Positions 4,575-5,400 of a DNA stretch of 5,400 nucleotides are shown here, piece by piece. Origin of the DNA: Eubacterium sp. CAG:248 (GTDB lineage Bacteria > Bacillota > Clostridia > Lachnospirales > Lachnospiraceae). The translations under genes and the position numbers were made by a program. The DNA is taken from positions 7,091-12,490 of the forward strand of contig FR886167.1 in the NCBI GenBank assembly GCA_000436475.1, given 5' to 3'. The first letter of the stretch is position 1. The number at the start of each line of letters is the position of its first letter. The notes under the pieces were generated by a model, which saw only the letters and a program-made list of their open reading frames with translations, had not been told where the DNA came from and searched no databases.

Positions 4575-4598
4575 CAGATAAGAAGGATGGTATAAGTA

Positions 4599-5291
4599 AT
4601 GATAGGTATTATAGGAGCAATGGACGAAGAAGTAGCTCAGATTGTTGAAATTATGCAGGTTGAACGAAAAGAGAACAAGGCTTGTATGACATTTATGGCA
4701 GGAAAACTTAATGGTAAGGATGTTGTAGTTGTAAGAAGTGGCATTGGTAAGGTTAACGCAGCTGTATGTACGCAGATATTAGTAGATGATTTCAACGCAG
4801 ATTATGTTATAAATACAGGTATTGCAGGTTCTCTTAAGGCGGAAATTGATATAGCAGATATAGTTATATCAAGTGATGTTCTTCATCATGATATGGATGC
4901 AACTGGTTTTGGATATCCTCTTGGACAGATACCAAGAATGGATGTATTATCGTTTGAGGCAGACAAGAAGCTTATCGAGCTTGCCGATAAAGCGTGCAGG
5001 AAGGTACTGCCAGAGATAGGAACACATATAGGAAGAGTTGTAAGCGGAGACCAGTTTATATCAGATAAAGCGGTTAAAGAAAGAATCGCTTCTAACTTTA
5101 ATGGCTGTTGTACAGAGATGGAAGGTGCAGCTATAGCACAGACAGCATATCTTAATAAGGTGCCATTTGTAATATTAAGAGCAATATCTGATAAAGCTGA
5201 TGATAGTGCTACTATGGATTATCCAACATTTGAGAAAAAGGCTATAGAAAATTCAGTTAAGCTGATAAAGGAACTTGTTTTGGAACTGTAG
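4599..5291 (+). CDS. mtnN: MTA/SAH nucleosidase (5'-methylthioadenosine/S-adenosylhomocysteine nucleosidase)
   Basis: This cytoplasmic enzyme hydrolyses methylthioadenosine to adenine and methylthioribose, and S-adenosylhomocysteine to adenine and S-ribosylhomocysteine. It serves methionine recycling and, where LuxS is present, AI-2 formation; the family also cleaves 5'-deoxyadenosine. The 230-residue length is normal. Visible signatures are MIGIIGAMDEEV with Glu11 (E. coli Glu12), SGIGKVNAA (47-55), NTGIAGSL (72-79), VVSGDQFI (147-154), TEMEGAAIA with Glu173 and Glu175 (E. coli Glu172 and Glu174), and RAISDKAD with Asp198 (E. coli catalytic Asp197). All key catalytic residues are present. 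The ATG at 4599 gives the standard N-terminus; AAGGATGG at 4583-4590 is the likely ribosome binding site. The gene appears single and is divergent from the TSCPD cluster. No clear terminator is visible before the window ends. Confidence 0.97.
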   Translation: MIGIIGAMDEEVAQIVEIMQVERKENKACMTFMAGKLNGKDVVVVRSGIGKVNAAVCTQILVDDFNADYVINTGIAGSLKAEIDIADIVISSDVLHHDMDATGFGYPLGQIPRMDVLSFEADKKLIELADKACRKVLPEIGTHIGRVVSGDQFISDKAVKERIASNFNGCCTEMEGAAIAQTAYLNKVPFVILRAISDKADDSATMDYPTFEKKAIENSVKLIKELVLEL

Positions 5292-5400
5292 AAATGTTGT
5301 TGTATAGCTGATATATTGTTTAAGTAACTTATTATTTATCATGATTATGCGGATTAGGTTTTATTCAACATATATATTTTCTTATAATTTATTACCTTGA
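5292..5400. other. AT-rich spacer after mtnN, no feature seen
   Basis: There is no strong hairpin with a T run, no tandem repeat and no ribosome binding site. A 19-codon frame from 5341 to 5400 lacks a start signal and is judged non-coding. Confidence 0.5.

Noticed and set aside
5341..5400. 19-codon frame at the window end
   Set aside because: No ribosome binding site, AT-rich spacer composition and no recognisable sequence.

Overview
The window looks like chromosomal DNA from a low-GC, Gram-positive anaerobe of the Clostridia, most likely Lachnospiraceae. The basis is the protein style (a stand-alone murG outside the division cluster, a TIGR03905-type TSCPD protein, a Firmicutes-type flagellar-region zinc-ribbon protein), AT-rich codons and strong GGAG/GGAGG ribosome binding sites. 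The genus cannot be fixed from this sequence. All main coding regions look intact, except the first, which is cut by the window edge.

Layout from left to right. Positions 1-215 hold the C-terminal end of a flagellar-operon zinc-ribbon protein (+), closed by a strong intrinsic terminator at 231-268. An AT-rich spacer with a degenerate ~26-bp tandem repeat leads to a membrane-anchored protein with a degenerate LytM/M23 domain (567-1379, +) that has lost every expected zinc ligand, in the manner of SpoIIQ-type scaffold proteins. The next spacer carries a 32-bp tandem repeat, a likely terminator, and a GC-rich 10-bp inverted repeat near its two ends. A minus-strand cluster then reads right to left: TSCPD protein (3941-3693), radical SAM protein with a partial SPASM domain (3669-2866), and murG (2745-1681). 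Three back-to-back hairpins sit directly upstream of murG. A divergent ~650-bp spacer follows, with a 21-24-bp repeat array, a dyad around a perfect TTGACA, and a ~39-bp purine-rich array inside a 206-base stretch with no C on the + strand. Last is mtnN/pfs (4599-5291, +), the MTA/SAH nucleosidase.

The genes are mainly household functions: lipid II synthesis (MurG), adenosyl-nucleoside salvage (MtnN), motility and an envelope scaffold. The least understood unit is the TSCPD-radical SAM pair ahead of murG. MtnN-type enzymes can also remove 5'-deoxyadenosine, the by-product of radical SAM enzymes, but here the two are divergently transcribed and any link is inference. The most unusual property of the window is its spacers: four tandem-repeat families of different sequence and period, in three of the intergenic regions, plus the triple hairpin in a fourth.
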